From contig NZ_JBMEUF010000002.1 of NCBI RefSeq assembly GCF_048820975.1, forward strand, positions 620,001 through 684,000: a stretch of DNA of 64,000 bases, in the 5' to 3' direction. Positions 27,352 through 36,183 of this stretch are shown piece by piece. Each line of letters begins with the position of its first letter. Within the stretch, counting starts at the first letter, position 1. Source of the DNA: Glaciecola sp048820975. GTDB lineage: Bacteria > Pseudomonadota > Gammaproteobacteria > Enterobacterales > Alteromonadaceae. The notes under the pieces were generated by a model. That model was not told the DNA's origin. It made no database searches and saw nothing but the letters and a program-made list of their open reading frames with translations. The translations under genes and the position numbers were made by a program.

Positions 27352-27548
27352 AAAAAATACAAGTAAACAGTGAATCAGTAACATGTCATTCTGATTCTCT
27401 TGCTGATTTGTTAGAGGAAAAAGGATACTCGAATGCCACCGTGGCAACCGCCGTTAACGGATGCTTTGTTGCCCAACAAAATAGGTACAACAAGCTTATA
27501 GAAGAAGGGGATCGAATTGAGATTCTTGCCCCCATGCAAGGAGGTTAA
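27348..27548 (+). CDS. thiS: sulfur carrier protein ThiS
   Basis: 66 residues from ATG 27348 (overlaps the thiO stop by 4 bases); an in-frame extension upstream lies inside thiO. It has a ubiquitin-like fold ending in the required diglycine, LAPMQGG. The C-terminus is adenylated by ThiF and then carries the thiocarboxylate sulfur to ThiG. TVATAVNGCFV is the typical central strand. The thiG Shine-Dalgarno (AAGGAGG) lies inside the last codons. Confidence 0.94.
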   Translation: MKKIQVNSESVTCHSDSLADLLEEKGYSNATVATAVNGCFVAQQNRYNKLIEEGDRIEILAPMQGG

Positions 27549-27550
27549 GC

Positions 27551-28324
27551 GTGAAGAAATTTTACGATGTAAGCCTTAATAATCCTTTTATGCTTGGTAC
27601 TTCACAGTATCCATCTCCGGCTATTCTTGCTGAAGCATTTAAGCGAAGCCAGGCCAGTGTTGCTACCGTTTCTTTACGGCGAGAAGCCAGTGACAACAAA
27701 GCCGGTCAGGATTTTTGGCAGTTAATTCAAAAGTTAAATGTTCACATATTACCAAATACAGCAGGTTGTCATACGGTTAAAGAGGCGGTTACCACTGCCC
27801 ATATGGCGCGTGAAATATTTAATACTCGGTGGATTAAACTTGAGGTGATTGGTGAAGAAGATACCTTGCAACCCGATGTTTTTCGCTTAGTGGAAGCGGC
27901 TCGTATTCTAAACGAGGAAGGGTTTCAGGTATTTCCATATACCACAGAAGATTTAGTGGTAGCAGATAGGCTGATTGATGCTGGTTGCAGGGTTCTCATG
28001 CCTTGGGGAGCACCTATTGGCTCAGGAATGGGTTTAAATAATGTGTTTGGGCTACGCGCTTTACGCGCCCATTATCCTGATATTCCACTTGTGATAGATG
28101 CCGGCCTAGGCCTTCCTAGCCAGGCAACTCAAGCAATGGAGCTTGGCATGGACGCTATATTGTTAAACACAGCCGTGTCTAAAGCCGGTGACCCAGCAAT
28201 GATGGCAGAGGCTTTTTCATTAGCCATTCAGGCGGGCCAGCTAGCGAATACAGCAGATCCTATGCAGGTGCGCGATATGGCATCACCCTCTACGCCGGTT
28301 TTAGGCAAAGCTTTTTTAGATTAA
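27551..28324 (+). CDS. thiG: thiazole synthase
   Basis: 257 residues, GTG start with a perfect AAGGAGG site 7 bases upstream. The (beta/alpha)8 fold shows the ThiG motifs: PFMLGTSQYPS, LPNTAGCHTVKEAV (GCHT where many have GCYT), WIKLEVIGEED (Schiff-base Lys), GCRVLMPWGAPIGSG and LLNTAVSKAGDP. It makes the thiazole phosphate from DXP, dehydroglycine and ThiS thiocarboxylate. It sits between thiS and thiE in a tightly packed operon. Confidence 0.96.
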   Translation: MKKFYDVSLNNPFMLGTSQYPSPAILAEAFKRSQASVATVSLRREASDNKAGQDFWQLIQKLNVHILPNTAGCHTVKEAVTTAHMAREIFNTRWIKLEVIGEEDTLQPDVFRLVEAARILNEEGFQVFPYTTEDLVVADRLIDAGCRVLMPWGAPIGSGMGLNNVFGLRALRAHYPDIPLVIDAGLGLPSQATQAMELGMDAILLNTAVSKAGDPAMMAEAFSLAIQAGQLANTADPMQVRDMASPSTPVLGKAFLD

Positions 28325-28350
28325 CGAAATCTATTGATACGGAATTAAAT

Positions 28351-28971
28351 ATGCAACTACCTTGTTTTTACCCTATTTTCGACAGTAGTGAATGGCTAGC
28401 ACGGCTAGTACCGCTAGGCATTAAGTTGGTTCAACTGCGCATTAAAGATTGCAGTGAAGAGGTACTTAGATCTGAAATCATAGAAGCAATGAAAATTTGT
28501 GATCAATATAATTGCACATTGGTTGTGAATGACTATTGGCAACTTGCCATTGAACTAGGCTGCAAGTGGGTACATTTGGGCCAAGAAGATTTAGAAGCGG
28601 CAAATGTAGCTGAAATTAAAAAAGCCGGGTTAAAACTCGGTATAAGCACACATGATGAAACCGAGCTGCAAATAGCCCTGCAGCAACAACCTGATTACAT
28701 TGCCCTAGGGCCTGTGTATCCCACTATTCTGAAAAAAATGAAATGGCACGAACAAGGCTTAGATAAAGTTAGTGAATGGAAGCAAAAAATAGGCACAATC
28801 CCTTTAGTTGCTATTGGCGGCATGTCGGTAACCAGAGCGCCTGGCGCATTTGACGCAGGCGCTGATATTGTTTCAGCGGTAACCGATATTACTCTTCATG
28901 AACATCCAGAAGAAAGAGTTAAACAATGGATAGAAGCATGTAATACAGCGAATAGAGTAGCAAATACATGA
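28351..28971 (+). CDS. thiE: thiamin phosphate synthase
   Basis: 206 residues. ThiE landmarks are LVQLRIKDCS (pyrophosphate/HMP site), LVVNDYWQLAIELGCKWVHLGQEDL, LGISTHDETEL, YIALGPVYPT and VAIGGMS. It joins HMP-PP and thiazole phosphate. Its last bases overlap the thiF start (ATGA). Confidence 0.95.
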   Translation: MQLPCFYPIFDSSEWLARLVPLGIKLVQLRIKDCSEEVLRSEIIEAMKICDQYNCTLVVNDYWQLAIELGCKWVHLGQEDLEAANVAEIKKAGLKLGISTHDETELQIALQQQPDYIALGPVYPTILKKMKWHEQGLDKVSEWKQKIGTIPLVAIGGMSVTRAPGAFDAGADIVSAVTDITLHEHPEERVKQWIEACNTANRVANT

Positions 28972-29978
28972 GCCGATATGCGCGCCAAATCAGCTTAGCG
29001 GATGTTGGCACTAATGGGCAAACACAACTGGAAAAGGCACATATTTTGGTGGTGGGTGCTGGCGGTTTAGGCAGTGCGGCCTTGCCCTATTTAGTGGGCG
29101 CAGGCCTTGGCCGCCTAACATTGGTTGACGGCGACAAAGTGTCATTATCTAACTTACATCGGCAAGTACTATACAAAGAAGCGGATATAAACAAAGCGAA
29201 AGTAGAATGCGCGTTAGGCCATCTTCACGGTATAAATAAGCACGCTGTAATAGAAACTCACAACTTTCATCTTACGCCAAAGAACGTTGCACAGATGTGT
29301 AATAAAGTGGATGTAGTGCTTGACTGCGCTGACAACTTTGCCGTGAGTTATACATTATCTGATTATTGTTTGAGTAACTCTATTCCTTTGGTGTCGGCGT
29401 CTGCCCTTGGGTTTACCGGGTACATTGGTGGATTTTGCCATCAAAGCCCATCACTGCGCGCCGTATTTCCCGAACTTCCTGAACATGCCCCAAATTGTTC
29501 TTCAGCAGGTGTAATGGGCCCGGTTGTGGGAACCCTAGGCTGTATGCAAGCGCAATTTGCTTTAAACATTTTATTAAAATTGCAGCCCTCCCCGCTTGGG
29601 CAATTATTAAATATCGATTTGCGCAACTTAACTCAAACTTCGTTTCGCTTTGATGACGCCCCCGAGCCCAATATTGATGATTCTTTGCGTTTCGTTGATG
29701 CAAGCGATATCAATCAGGAAGATTGGGTAGTGGATTTAAGAACGCATTCGAACAATATTAGCGCCAAAGGCATTGATACAAAGCCAAAGGTTCACTATGC
29801 GACTCTTGATGATTTTGCACAGCACAAACTCAGCCCTAAGACGAAACAACACGCAATTATTGCCTGTAAAACTGGCTTAACAGCATGGCGCGCGGCGCGC
29901 ATGTTACAACAATATTGGCAGGGAAATATTTCCTTAGTTGCCATGGGCGAAGCCCCTTTAAATGGCCCTAAACATTAA
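28968..29978 (+). CDS. thiF: ThiF adenylyltransferase fused to a rhodanese domain
   Basis: 336 residues. The N-terminal 230 are the E1-like adenylation domain: VVGAGGLGSAALPYLVGAG for ATP, NLHRQVLYKEADIN for the Arg finger, and DCADNF. The C-terminal 90 form a rhodanese-like domain (DWVVDLRTH, IIACKTGLTAWRAA, with a candidate persulfide Cys). It activates ThiS and may also supply sulfur itself. The region that normally contains the first zinc CxxC (as in PCYRCLFP) reads PSLRAVFP here, so the structural Zn site seems lost. It overlaps thiE by 4 bases. MoeB or TtcA-type roles are unlikely in this operon. Confidence 0.9.
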   Translation: MSRYARQISLADVGTNGQTQLEKAHILVVGAGGLGSAALPYLVGAGLGRLTLVDGDKVSLSNLHRQVLYKEADINKAKVECALGHLHGINKHAVIETHNFHLTPKNVAQMCNKVDVVLDCADNFAVSYTLSDYCLSNSIPLVSASALGFTGYIGGFCHQSPSLRAVFPELPEHAPNCSSAGVMGPVVGTLGCMQAQFALNILLKLQPSPLGQLLNIDLRNLTQTSFRFDDAPEPNIDDSLRFVDASDINQEDWVVDLRTHSNNISAKGIDTKPKVHYATLDDFAQHKLSPKTKQHAIIACKTGLTAWRAARMLQQYWQGNISLVAMGEAPLNGPKH

Positions 29979-30030
29979 TACACTACCCATTTAATTATTA
30001 TTCAAGCACATACAATAAAAGGATGTAATC

Positions 30031-30729
30031 ATGACACAGCAAATACCTAATTATGGCAAAGCGTTTTCAATGTTACGCGCAGGATGCGAAACAAAGTGGG
30101 AAGCCTATATTGCACACGACTTTGTAAGCGAATTAGGCAAAGGCGCGTTACCTCAAGCGAGTTTTCTGCACTATATGGTGCAAGATTACGTTTATCTTGT
30201 TCATTATGCCCGCGCATGGGCTTTAGGCGTGGTTAAAGCTGAATCAATAGAAGAAATGCGTTTATGCGCGGCCACCGTTGACTCGCTAATCAACAAAGAG
30301 TTTTCTTTGCATATTCAAACCTGCGCCGCTCAGGGTATTGAAGAAAAATCTTTGTACACCGCAAGCGAAGAGTTAGAAACCATTGCGTATACACGCTACG
30401 TGCTTGATGCCGGCTTGCAGGGCGACTTCCTTGACCTACTTCTAGCGCTTGCTCCTTGCGCTTTTGGCTATGGTGAAATAGGCATACGATTAAAAGACCA
30501 AGTCTATTCAGGCCACCCCTATGAGAAATGGATAAACACATATGCAGGCGAAGACTTTCAAAATGTATGTATCAGTGTAGGAAACTTGCTAGATATGGCA
30601 ATTGCTAGCCGAGTTGGCGATGCGCCCCATGAAAGCCCTCGCTGGCCAAAAATGCAAGCACGCTTTACTAAAGCCGCAGAGCTTGAAGCTAACTTTTGGA
30701 GCATGGGCTTAAGAGCCGGCAAGCAATAG
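30031..30729 (+). CDS. tenA: aminopyrimidine aminohydrolase (thiaminase II)
   Basis: 232 residues of the all-helical TenA family. FLHYMVQDYVYLVHYARAWALGVVKA is the usual core, with a Cys-containing AALAPCAFGYGEIG site (LLALAPCAFGYGEIG) and EDFQNVC near the end. TenA salvages aminopyrimidine from degraded thiamin to give HMP. Its presence in the operon next to thiD and a transporter supports salvage of pyrimidine precursors. Confidence 0.93.
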   Translation: MTQQIPNYGKAFSMLRAGCETKWEAYIAHDFVSELGKGALPQASFLHYMVQDYVYLVHYARAWALGVVKAESIEEMRLCAATVDSLINKEFSLHIQTCAAQGIEEKSLYTASEELETIAYTRYVLDAGLQGDFLDLLLALAPCAFGYGEIGIRLKDQVYSGHPYEKWINTYAGEDFQNVCISVGNLLDMAIASRVGDAPHESPRWPKMQARFTKAAELEANFWSMGLRAGKQ

Positions 30730-30736
30730 GCGAAAT

Positions 30737-32182
30737 ATGATTTCTTTTTTAACCGCATTAAGTTGGCTAGTTTTCTTTGGTGCTTTGTTTGCTCTAGTAG
30801 GATTTTTATTTGCTTATCGAACGAAAGACGGATTAGATGATTTTATAGTGGCACGCAATAGCCAAACCAGCCAAGCCACTTTTTATACCCTAGTGGCTAC
30901 TAGCATGGGAACGTGGATATTGTTTGGTCCGGCAGAATCTGCTACTTGGGGGGGTATAGGAGCTATATTGGGTTATGCCTTAGGTTCATTACTGCCCAAT
31001 TTATTAATGATCCCTTTGGGCGCAAGAATTCGAAAAATCATGCCAAACGGCCACACCTTAACTGAATTTGTGAATGCTCGATATGGTACAAGCGTGTACT
31101 TATTTGTTCTATTTATTATGCTGTTTTATTTATTTATTGGGTTAACGGCGGGGCTCACGGGCATAGCGCAAATGGTAGCAATATTGGCCCCTGTACCTTT
31201 GTGGCTTACTGCCTCAATTGTGACGTTTTTTACTTTGCTTTACACCTTATATGGTGGGCTTAAAGTTTCAATATTTACCGACCGCATTCAAATGTTAGTA
31301 ATTTTACCTTTTATACTGTTAATACTCGTTCTTGGATGGCAAGCTAGCGATGGTTTTACACCTGCATTAAACGGTTTGCAAAACCAAGCTCCTCATTTAC
31401 TTAATCCTTTTGACAGTAACGGAATGCAAACCGGCATTACTTTCTTTTTGGCGGTGTGCTTAACAGGCTTGTTTTACCAAGGTACGTGGCAACGTATATT
31501 TGCGGCGAAAAATAACAAAGCTATTCGCAATGGCTTTATTTTTAGCGGCCTCGCAAGCTTTCCAATTATATTTGCTTTAGGCTTATTTGGTTTGGCCTTT
31601 GTTGGTTTATCGCTGCCTGGGGCTGGCTCTACTGCGTTGTTTAGTGTGATATTAGTTGATGCACCTTACTGGCTATTAATTGGCATGATCTTTTTTGGCC
31701 TTGCGCTTATTATGAGTAGCGCCGACTCAACAATGAGTGCATTGCAAAGCCTATTCATAGTTGACCTATACAGAATTCTGCCGTCAATCAAACAACAGCG
31801 CTTACGACTTGTTTCCTGTATTTTGCTGGTAGTTACCTCAATAATCGCTACATTTATTGCCTCTCAAGGCTACAGCATATTGTATTTGTTCTTACTCGCA
31901 GATTTACTTTGCTGTGCAGCCGCATTTCCTATTTTTTACGGTTTTTACAATAGCCAATACCAAAGCTACCAAGCCCTGCTGAGTATAATTGGTGGCTTAG
32001 TTGCGGGTTTGTATTATTTCCCTATGCCGGGTGAGCCCGTGGAAAACTTGTTTGAATCGTTCCTATTAGCGACCTTTGTACCCATTGTAATTTCTTTATT
32101 CGTGATGTTGCTACCCTCAAAGCAAGCCTTTGATTTTGAACAGTTAGCATTAAAAGTGAAAAAGCTGAAGTCTAATTTATGA
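30737..32182 (+). CDS. sodium:solute symporter family protein, candidate thiamin-precursor transporter
   Basis: 481 residues with about 13 membrane helices and SSS-family layout: DGLDDFIVARNSQ after TM1, TWILFGPAESATWGG, YTLYGGLKVSIFTDRIQ, and LALIMSSADSTMSALQSL (the Na2-site serine region). It starts 7 bases after tenA as the last gene of the riboswitch operon. Operon position is the only evidence for substrate, and HMP, aminopyrimidine or thiazole are the natural guesses. It is not related by eye to ThiBPQ, PnuT, ThiT or CytX. Its family usually carries urea, proline, pantothenate or sugars. Confidence 0.85.
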   Translation: MISFLTALSWLVFFGALFALVGFLFAYRTKDGLDDFIVARNSQTSQATFYTLVATSMGTWILFGPAESATWGGIGAILGYALGSLLPNLLMIPLGARIRKIMPNGHTLTEFVNARYGTSVYLFVLFIMLFYLFIGLTAGLTGIAQMVAILAPVPLWLTASIVTFFTLLYTLYGGLKVSIFTDRIQMLVILPFILLILVLGWQASDGFTPALNGLQNQAPHLLNPFDSNGMQTGITFFLAVCLTGLFYQGTWQRIFAAKNNKAIRNGFIFSGLASFPIIFALGLFGLAFVGLSLPGAGSTALFSVILVDAPYWLLIGMIFFGLALIMSSADSTMSALQSLFIVDLYRILPSIKQQRLRLVSCILLVVTSIIATFIASQGYSILYLFLLADLLCCAAAFPIFYGFYNSQYQSYQALLSIIGGLVAGLYYFPMPGEPVENLFESFLLATFVPIVISLFVMLLPSKQAFDFEQLALKVKKLKSNL

Positions 32183-32226
32183 TTAAACTTCATGAATGAA
32201 TGAATTTAAATCAATATTTTTCATGT

Positions 32227-32285
32227 AAGTACTGGCGTATAAATCACATTATTGTTTAACTTATAATATGTGGAAGCCAGTACTT
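32227..32285. promoter_or_regulatory. 10-bp inverted repeat spanning the mesX leader
   Basis: AAGTACTGGC (32227-32236) has its exact complement GCCAGTACTT at 32276-32285, ending right at the mesX ATG and covering its GGAAG ribosome site. It could be an operator pair or an mRNA stem that hides the start. I do not recognise it as a known riboswitch. Confidence 0.4.
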
Positions 32286-33263
32286 ATGAACAGTAGCCCC
32301 ACCTTTAGCATTACCAAAACGCGCTTAAACGAAGACTACCGCCCCGCTAATAATACGCGTATAACAACTAACTTTGCGAATCTTGCTAGGGGAAGTAGCC
32401 GTAAGCAAAATTTGCGCAATACGCTTAAAATGATTAACAGCCGCTTTAATGCATTGGCTTATTGGGACAACCCAAAAGGTGAGCGCTATTGCGTAGAACT
32501 TGAAATTATTTCAGTTGATATGACTATTGCGAATAACGCACAACGTTTTCCATCAATAGAGATTCTGAAAACCAATATTATAGATACTAATAGCCAAACG
32601 TGTATTGAAGGGATTGTAGGGAATAACTTCTCTTCCTATGTTCGAGACTACGATTTTAGCGTATTGCTGCGCGAACATAACCAAAATAAACCCCAATTTA
32701 CCGTTCCTCGCAATTTTGGAGACTTACACGGAAAACTGTTTAAGAGCTTCGTTATTTCTAATGCTTATAAACAACACTTTAAAAAACTTCCCGTTATTTG
32801 TTTAAGTGTTTCTGACACAAAAACCTACCTCCGTACGGGGAATCAGCACCCCTTATTGGGCTATGAATATCAAGCGAATGAATCTTCATTAACTGAACAA
32901 TATTTTAAAAAAATGGGCTTGCAGGTGCGTTACTTCATGCCACCTGAAAGTGTTGCGCCGTTGTCATTCTTTTTCTTTGGCGATTTACTTAATGACTATA
33001 GCAACTTAGAACTCATTAGCACCATTGCCACAATGGAAACATTTCAAAAAATTTATCGGCCCGAAATATATAATGCGAATGCTGCTGCAGGGAATCATTA
33101 TCAACCTAAATTGAAAAATAAAGACCACTCCGTAACCCAAATTGTTTATGACCGACACGAGCGAAATAGCTTAGCAATAGAACAGGGGAAATTTGCTGAG
33201 GAGCATTTTATAAAGCCTTATCAAGCGGTGCTAGAACAGTGGACTTCAAACGTAGCACTTTAA
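32286..33263 (+). CDS. mesX: DUF1852 protein, MesX partner of core-MetE methionine synthase
   Basis: 325 residues from ATG 32286 (GGAAG about 9 bases upstream; an in-frame ATG at 32268 lacks a site). No signal peptide. The whole sequence reads as a DUF1852 protein (FSITKTRLNEDYRPANNTRITTNFANLARG at the N-terminus, FFFFGDLLNDYSNLELISTIATMETFQKIYRPEIYN near the end). DUF1852 genes occur beside a short MetE; published genetics names them MesX and MesD and finds that MesD needs MesX and oxygen to make methionine without methyl-folate. Its biochemical role and the methyl donor are not settled. Followed by mesD after 60 bases. Confidence 0.85.
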   Translation: MNSSPTFSITKTRLNEDYRPANNTRITTNFANLARGSSRKQNLRNTLKMINSRFNALAYWDNPKGERYCVELEIISVDMTIANNAQRFPSIEILKTNIIDTNSQTCIEGIVGNNFSSYVRDYDFSVLLREHNQNKPQFTVPRNFGDLHGKLFKSFVISNAYKQHFKKLPVICLSVSDTKTYLRTGNQHPLLGYEYQANESSLTEQYFKKMGLQVRYFMPPESVAPLSFFFFGDLLNDYSNLELISTIATMETFQKIYRPEIYNANAAAGNHYQPKLKNKDHSVTQIVYDRHERNSLAIEQGKFAEEHFIKPYQAVLEQWTSNVAL

Positions 33264-33323
33264 CGAACCCATTTAATAAAAAGCGCTTTAATAACCAACA
33301 AATTTACATTGAGAACACTGTAT

Positions 33324-34379
33324 ATGAACACATTATTACCTACCTCGTCTGCAGGCAGCCTACCAAAACCAGTTTGGCTAGCACAGCCCGAAGCACTATG
33401 GTCACCTTGGAAATTGGAAGGCCAAGCATTAATTGACGGCAAACATGATGCCTTAAGAATTTCATTGCACGAGCAACTGCAAGCAGGCATCGACATAGTG
33501 AGTGACGGCGAGCAAACTCGCCAGCACTTTGTTACCACCTTTATTGAGCACTTAAACGGCGTTGACTTTGAAACACGCAAAACCGTAAAAATTCGTGATC
33601 GATACGACGCAAGTGTGCCTACCGTTGTTGGCCCTGTTTCTCGTCAAAAGCCTGTATTTGTAGAAGATGCTAAGCGATTGCGCGCGCAAACAAGCAAGCC
33701 TATAAAATGGGCACTGCCTGGTCCCATGACTATGGTAGATACACTATTTGATAATCATTATAAAAGCCGAGAAAAGCTAGCGTGGGAATTTGCGACAATT
33801 TTGAATCAAGAAGCCAAAGAACTAGAAGCTGCCGGTGTTGATATTATTCAGTTTGATGAACCTGCTTTTAATGTATTTTTTGATGACGTTAATGCATGGG
33901 GCATTGCCTGCTTGGAGCGCGCAATAGAGGGCCTTCAATGTGAAACCGCCGTACATATTTGTTACGGCTATGGCATTAAAGCCAATACTGATTGGAAACA
34001 AAGCTTAGGCTCTGAGTGGCGACAATACGAAGAAACCTTCCCTAAGTTGCAAAAATCCAATATCGATATCATTTCATTGGAGTGCCATAACTCGCACGTA
34101 CCTATTGAATTACTTGAGCTTATTCGCGGTAAAAAAGTAATGGTGGGCGCTATTGATGTGGCGAATAATACAATTGAAACACCAGAAGAGGTGGCCAACA
34201 CCCTGCGCCAAGCACTTAAATACGTAGATGCTGACAAGCTCTATCCGTGCACAAACTGCGGAATGGCACCTTTAGCGCGCGACACTGCAAGAGATAAACT
34301 ACGCGCCCTGAGCGCTGGCGCTGCAATTGTTCGTAAAGAATTGTTAACTGAGCACTTAAAAGCAAACAAAGTACTATAA
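33324..34379 (+). CDS. mesD: core-MetE family folate-independent methionine synthase
   Basis: 351 residues, only the C-terminal catalytic half of classical MetE (about 750 residues). ATG 33324 is preferred over TTG 33309. The zinc/homocysteine site is visible: H211 and C213 (HICYGYG), E253 (ISLECHNS), C309 and C312 (CTNCGMAPL). The usual MetE motifs GEQTRQHFVTTF, ALPGPMTMVDT and IIQFDEPAF are also there. With no folate-binding half and a DUF1852 gene upstream it fits the MesD group. A MetR-like regulator follows on the same strand. Confidence 0.9.
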   Translation: MNTLLPTSSAGSLPKPVWLAQPEALWSPWKLEGQALIDGKHDALRISLHEQLQAGIDIVSDGEQTRQHFVTTFIEHLNGVDFETRKTVKIRDRYDASVPTVVGPVSRQKPVFVEDAKRLRAQTSKPIKWALPGPMTMVDTLFDNHYKSREKLAWEFATILNQEAKELEAAGVDIIQFDEPAFNVFFDDVNAWGIACLERAIEGLQCETAVHICYGYGIKANTDWKQSLGSEWRQYEETFPKLQKSNIDIISLECHNSHVPIELLELIRGKKVMVGAIDVANNTIETPEEVANTLRQALKYVDADKLYPCTNCGMAPLARDTARDKLRALSAGAAIVRKELLTEHLKANKVL

Positions 34380-34437
34380 AGTGCTATAGTTTTATTAATA
34401 ACAAGCTGCTTATGGTAGCTATAACTTAGGTCAGTAA

Positions 34438-35322
34438 ATGTTAGACAGAATACATTTGGAAATACTTTCAGCCATAAAGGAACATGGCACATTGACTAAG
34501 GCGGCCGAGTCTCTACATTTATCACAGTCGGCGTTAAGCCACAGTATTAAAAAGCTTGAAAGTCAGCTTGCTACTGAAATATGGAAAAAAGACGGCCGCA
34601 CCTTACGCCTAACCGCCGCAGGCGAAAAAATACAAACCCTTGCGAATAGAGTGCTGCCACAATTTGCACACACTGAATTATTAATTAAGCAAATTGCCAA
34701 AGGCGAGTTGGGCTCTCTTAGAATTGGCATGGAGTGTCACCCCTGCTACCAATGGCTGCTTCGTGTTATTCAGCCTTATTTGGTGCAATGGCCCAGCATT
34801 GATATGGACGTTAAACAAGAGTTTCAATTTGGCGCATTAGGTGCGCTGCTAAGCTACGAAATAGATGTGCTTATTACACCCGACCCACTCTTTAAGCCTA
34901 AAATAGAATATATTCCAGTGTTTGATTACGAGCATAGACTTGTAGTGGCTAGTTCACATCCCCTTGCCAAACAAGATTTTGTGAAGCCTGAACAACTTCG
35001 CGATGAAGTGTTGTTCAGCTATCCTGTTGAGCCCATGCGTTTAGATATATTTAGCCAATTTCTAAACCCCGCAAAGTGTTCGGTAAAGCGCCATAAAAAT
35101 ATAGAAACAACCGAAATTATGTTACAAATGGTAGCTGCTGGGCGCGGCATATGCGCCTTACCTGGTTGGCTGGTAGATGAATACTCAAAATCAATGCCCA
35201 TAAAAAGCCTTCGATTTGGCGTAAACGGCATTGCGAAGCAAATATTTGTAGGTGTACGTAAACACGAACGTGATATTGAATACCTGAATGATTTTATTGA
35301 GCAGGCAAAAAAAACAAAATAA
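34438..35322 (+). CDS. metR: LysR-family regulator, MetR-like
   Basis: 294 residues. The LysR winged helix-turn-helix is at residues 3-60 (TLTKAAESLHLSQSALSHSIKKLE), followed by the periplasmic-binding-like effector domain. SLRIGMECHPCYQWLLRVIQPYLVQWP is characteristic of MetR, which uses homocysteine as coeffector. Lying 58 bases after mesD, it is probably the activator of the mesX-mesD pair. No classical TGAA-N5-TTCA site is obvious upstream of mesX. Confidence 0.85.
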   Translation: MLDRIHLEILSAIKEHGTLTKAAESLHLSQSALSHSIKKLESQLATEIWKKDGRTLRLTAAGEKIQTLANRVLPQFAHTELLIKQIAKGELGSLRIGMECHPCYQWLLRVIQPYLVQWPSIDMDVKQEFQFGALGALLSYEIDVLITPDPLFKPKIEYIPVFDYEHRLVVASSHPLAKQDFVKPEQLRDEVLFSYPVEPMRLDIFSQFLNPAKCSVKRHKNIETTEIMLQMVAAGRGICALPGWLVDEYSKSMPIKSLRFGVNGIAKQIFVGVRKHERDIEYLNDFIEQAKKTK

Positions 35323-35335
35323 CAAGGATGACGAA

Positions 35336-36106
35336 ATGCGAATAATCAAGAAGTTAATAGCCAGTTTCTGTTTAGTACTGGTTTGCCAAACCCCTATATT
35401 AGCGGCACAGTTTAAGGTGTTGTTATTTACTAAAACTGTGGGGTGGCATCACGAATCTATTCATGATGCGGTAACCGCAATGCGCGGTTTATCGAAGAAG
35501 CATGATTTTGATTTACAATGGCACGAAGATGCCACTCGCTTTAATGATCAGTTCTTAAGTCAATTTGACGCAATTGTGTTTATAAACACCACCGGCAATA
35601 TATTTACTGAAGAACAACAATCCGCTTTTCAACGCTTTATACAGTCGGGTAAAGGCTTCGTTGGCGTACATTCAGCATCTGACACCGAATACGATTGGGA
35701 ATGGTATGGTAAGTTAGTGGGTCATTACTTTCAGATTCACCCCCTAAACCAAACCGCTATGTTACAAAAAATTGATAACGCATTCCCAGGTATGCAATCA
35801 TTTCGCGAACGCCACTTATGGACCGATGAGTTTTATAACTTCCAGCCCGCCAACATAGGCTCCCTAAACTATATACTTACAATTGATGAAAGTACTTACG
35901 CACCTAAGGCTGACTGGGGTGGCGGTAATAAGTCTGAGGGCATGGGAGAGTTTCATCCAATGGCTTGGTATCATGAATATGACGGCGGGCGCTCATTTTA
36001 TACCGCTTTAGGCCATTTGCCCGCAATTTACTATGACCAAGCATTTCTAGACCATTTGTACGGTGGCATATACTGGGCAGCAACCGGCAAAGGAATTGAG
36101 AAGTAA
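35336..36106 (+). CDS. secreted ThuA-like protein
   Basis: 256 residues from ATG 35336, preceded by AAGGA; an upstream in-frame start at 35288 overlaps metR. Signal peptide ends near ILAAQ (residue 21). The rest is a single ThuA-like (class I glutamine-amidotransferase fold) domain: FKVLLFTKTVGWHHESI, DFDLQWHEDATRF, FVGVHSASDTEYDWEWYGKLVG, and PMAWYHEYDGGRSFYTALGH near the end. Secreted ThuA proteins are common in polysaccharide-degrading marine bacteria but have no settled activity. It starts 13 bases after metR, though no functional link to methionine is apparent. Confidence 0.88.
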   Translation: MRIIKKLIASFCLVLVCQTPILAAQFKVLLFTKTVGWHHESIHDAVTAMRGLSKKHDFDLQWHEDATRFNDQFLSQFDAIVFINTTGNIFTEEQQSAFQRFIQSGKGFVGVHSASDTEYDWEWYGKLVGHYFQIHPLNQTAMLQKIDNAFPGMQSFRERHLWTDEFYNFQPANIGSLNYILTIDESTYAPKADWGGGNKSEGMGEFHPMAWYHEYDGGRSFYTALGHLPAIYYDQAFLDHLYGGIYWAATGKGIEK

Positions 36107-36139
36107 GCCTTAGGAGTTTAGCAGCCTAATTTTTGCTTA

Positions 36140-36172
36140 AGGTGCGCAATATTTATTAAACATTGCGCACCT
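36140..36172. terminator. bidirectional terminator
   Basis: AGGTGCGCAAT (36140-36150) and its exact complement (36162-36172) form an 11-bp stem with an 11-base loop between convergent ThuA and dipeptidase genes. It is flanked by A/T tracts on both sides (TAATTTTTG before, ATTATTTTAATTA after). Confidence 0.8.
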
Positions 36173-36183
36173 GATTATTTTAA

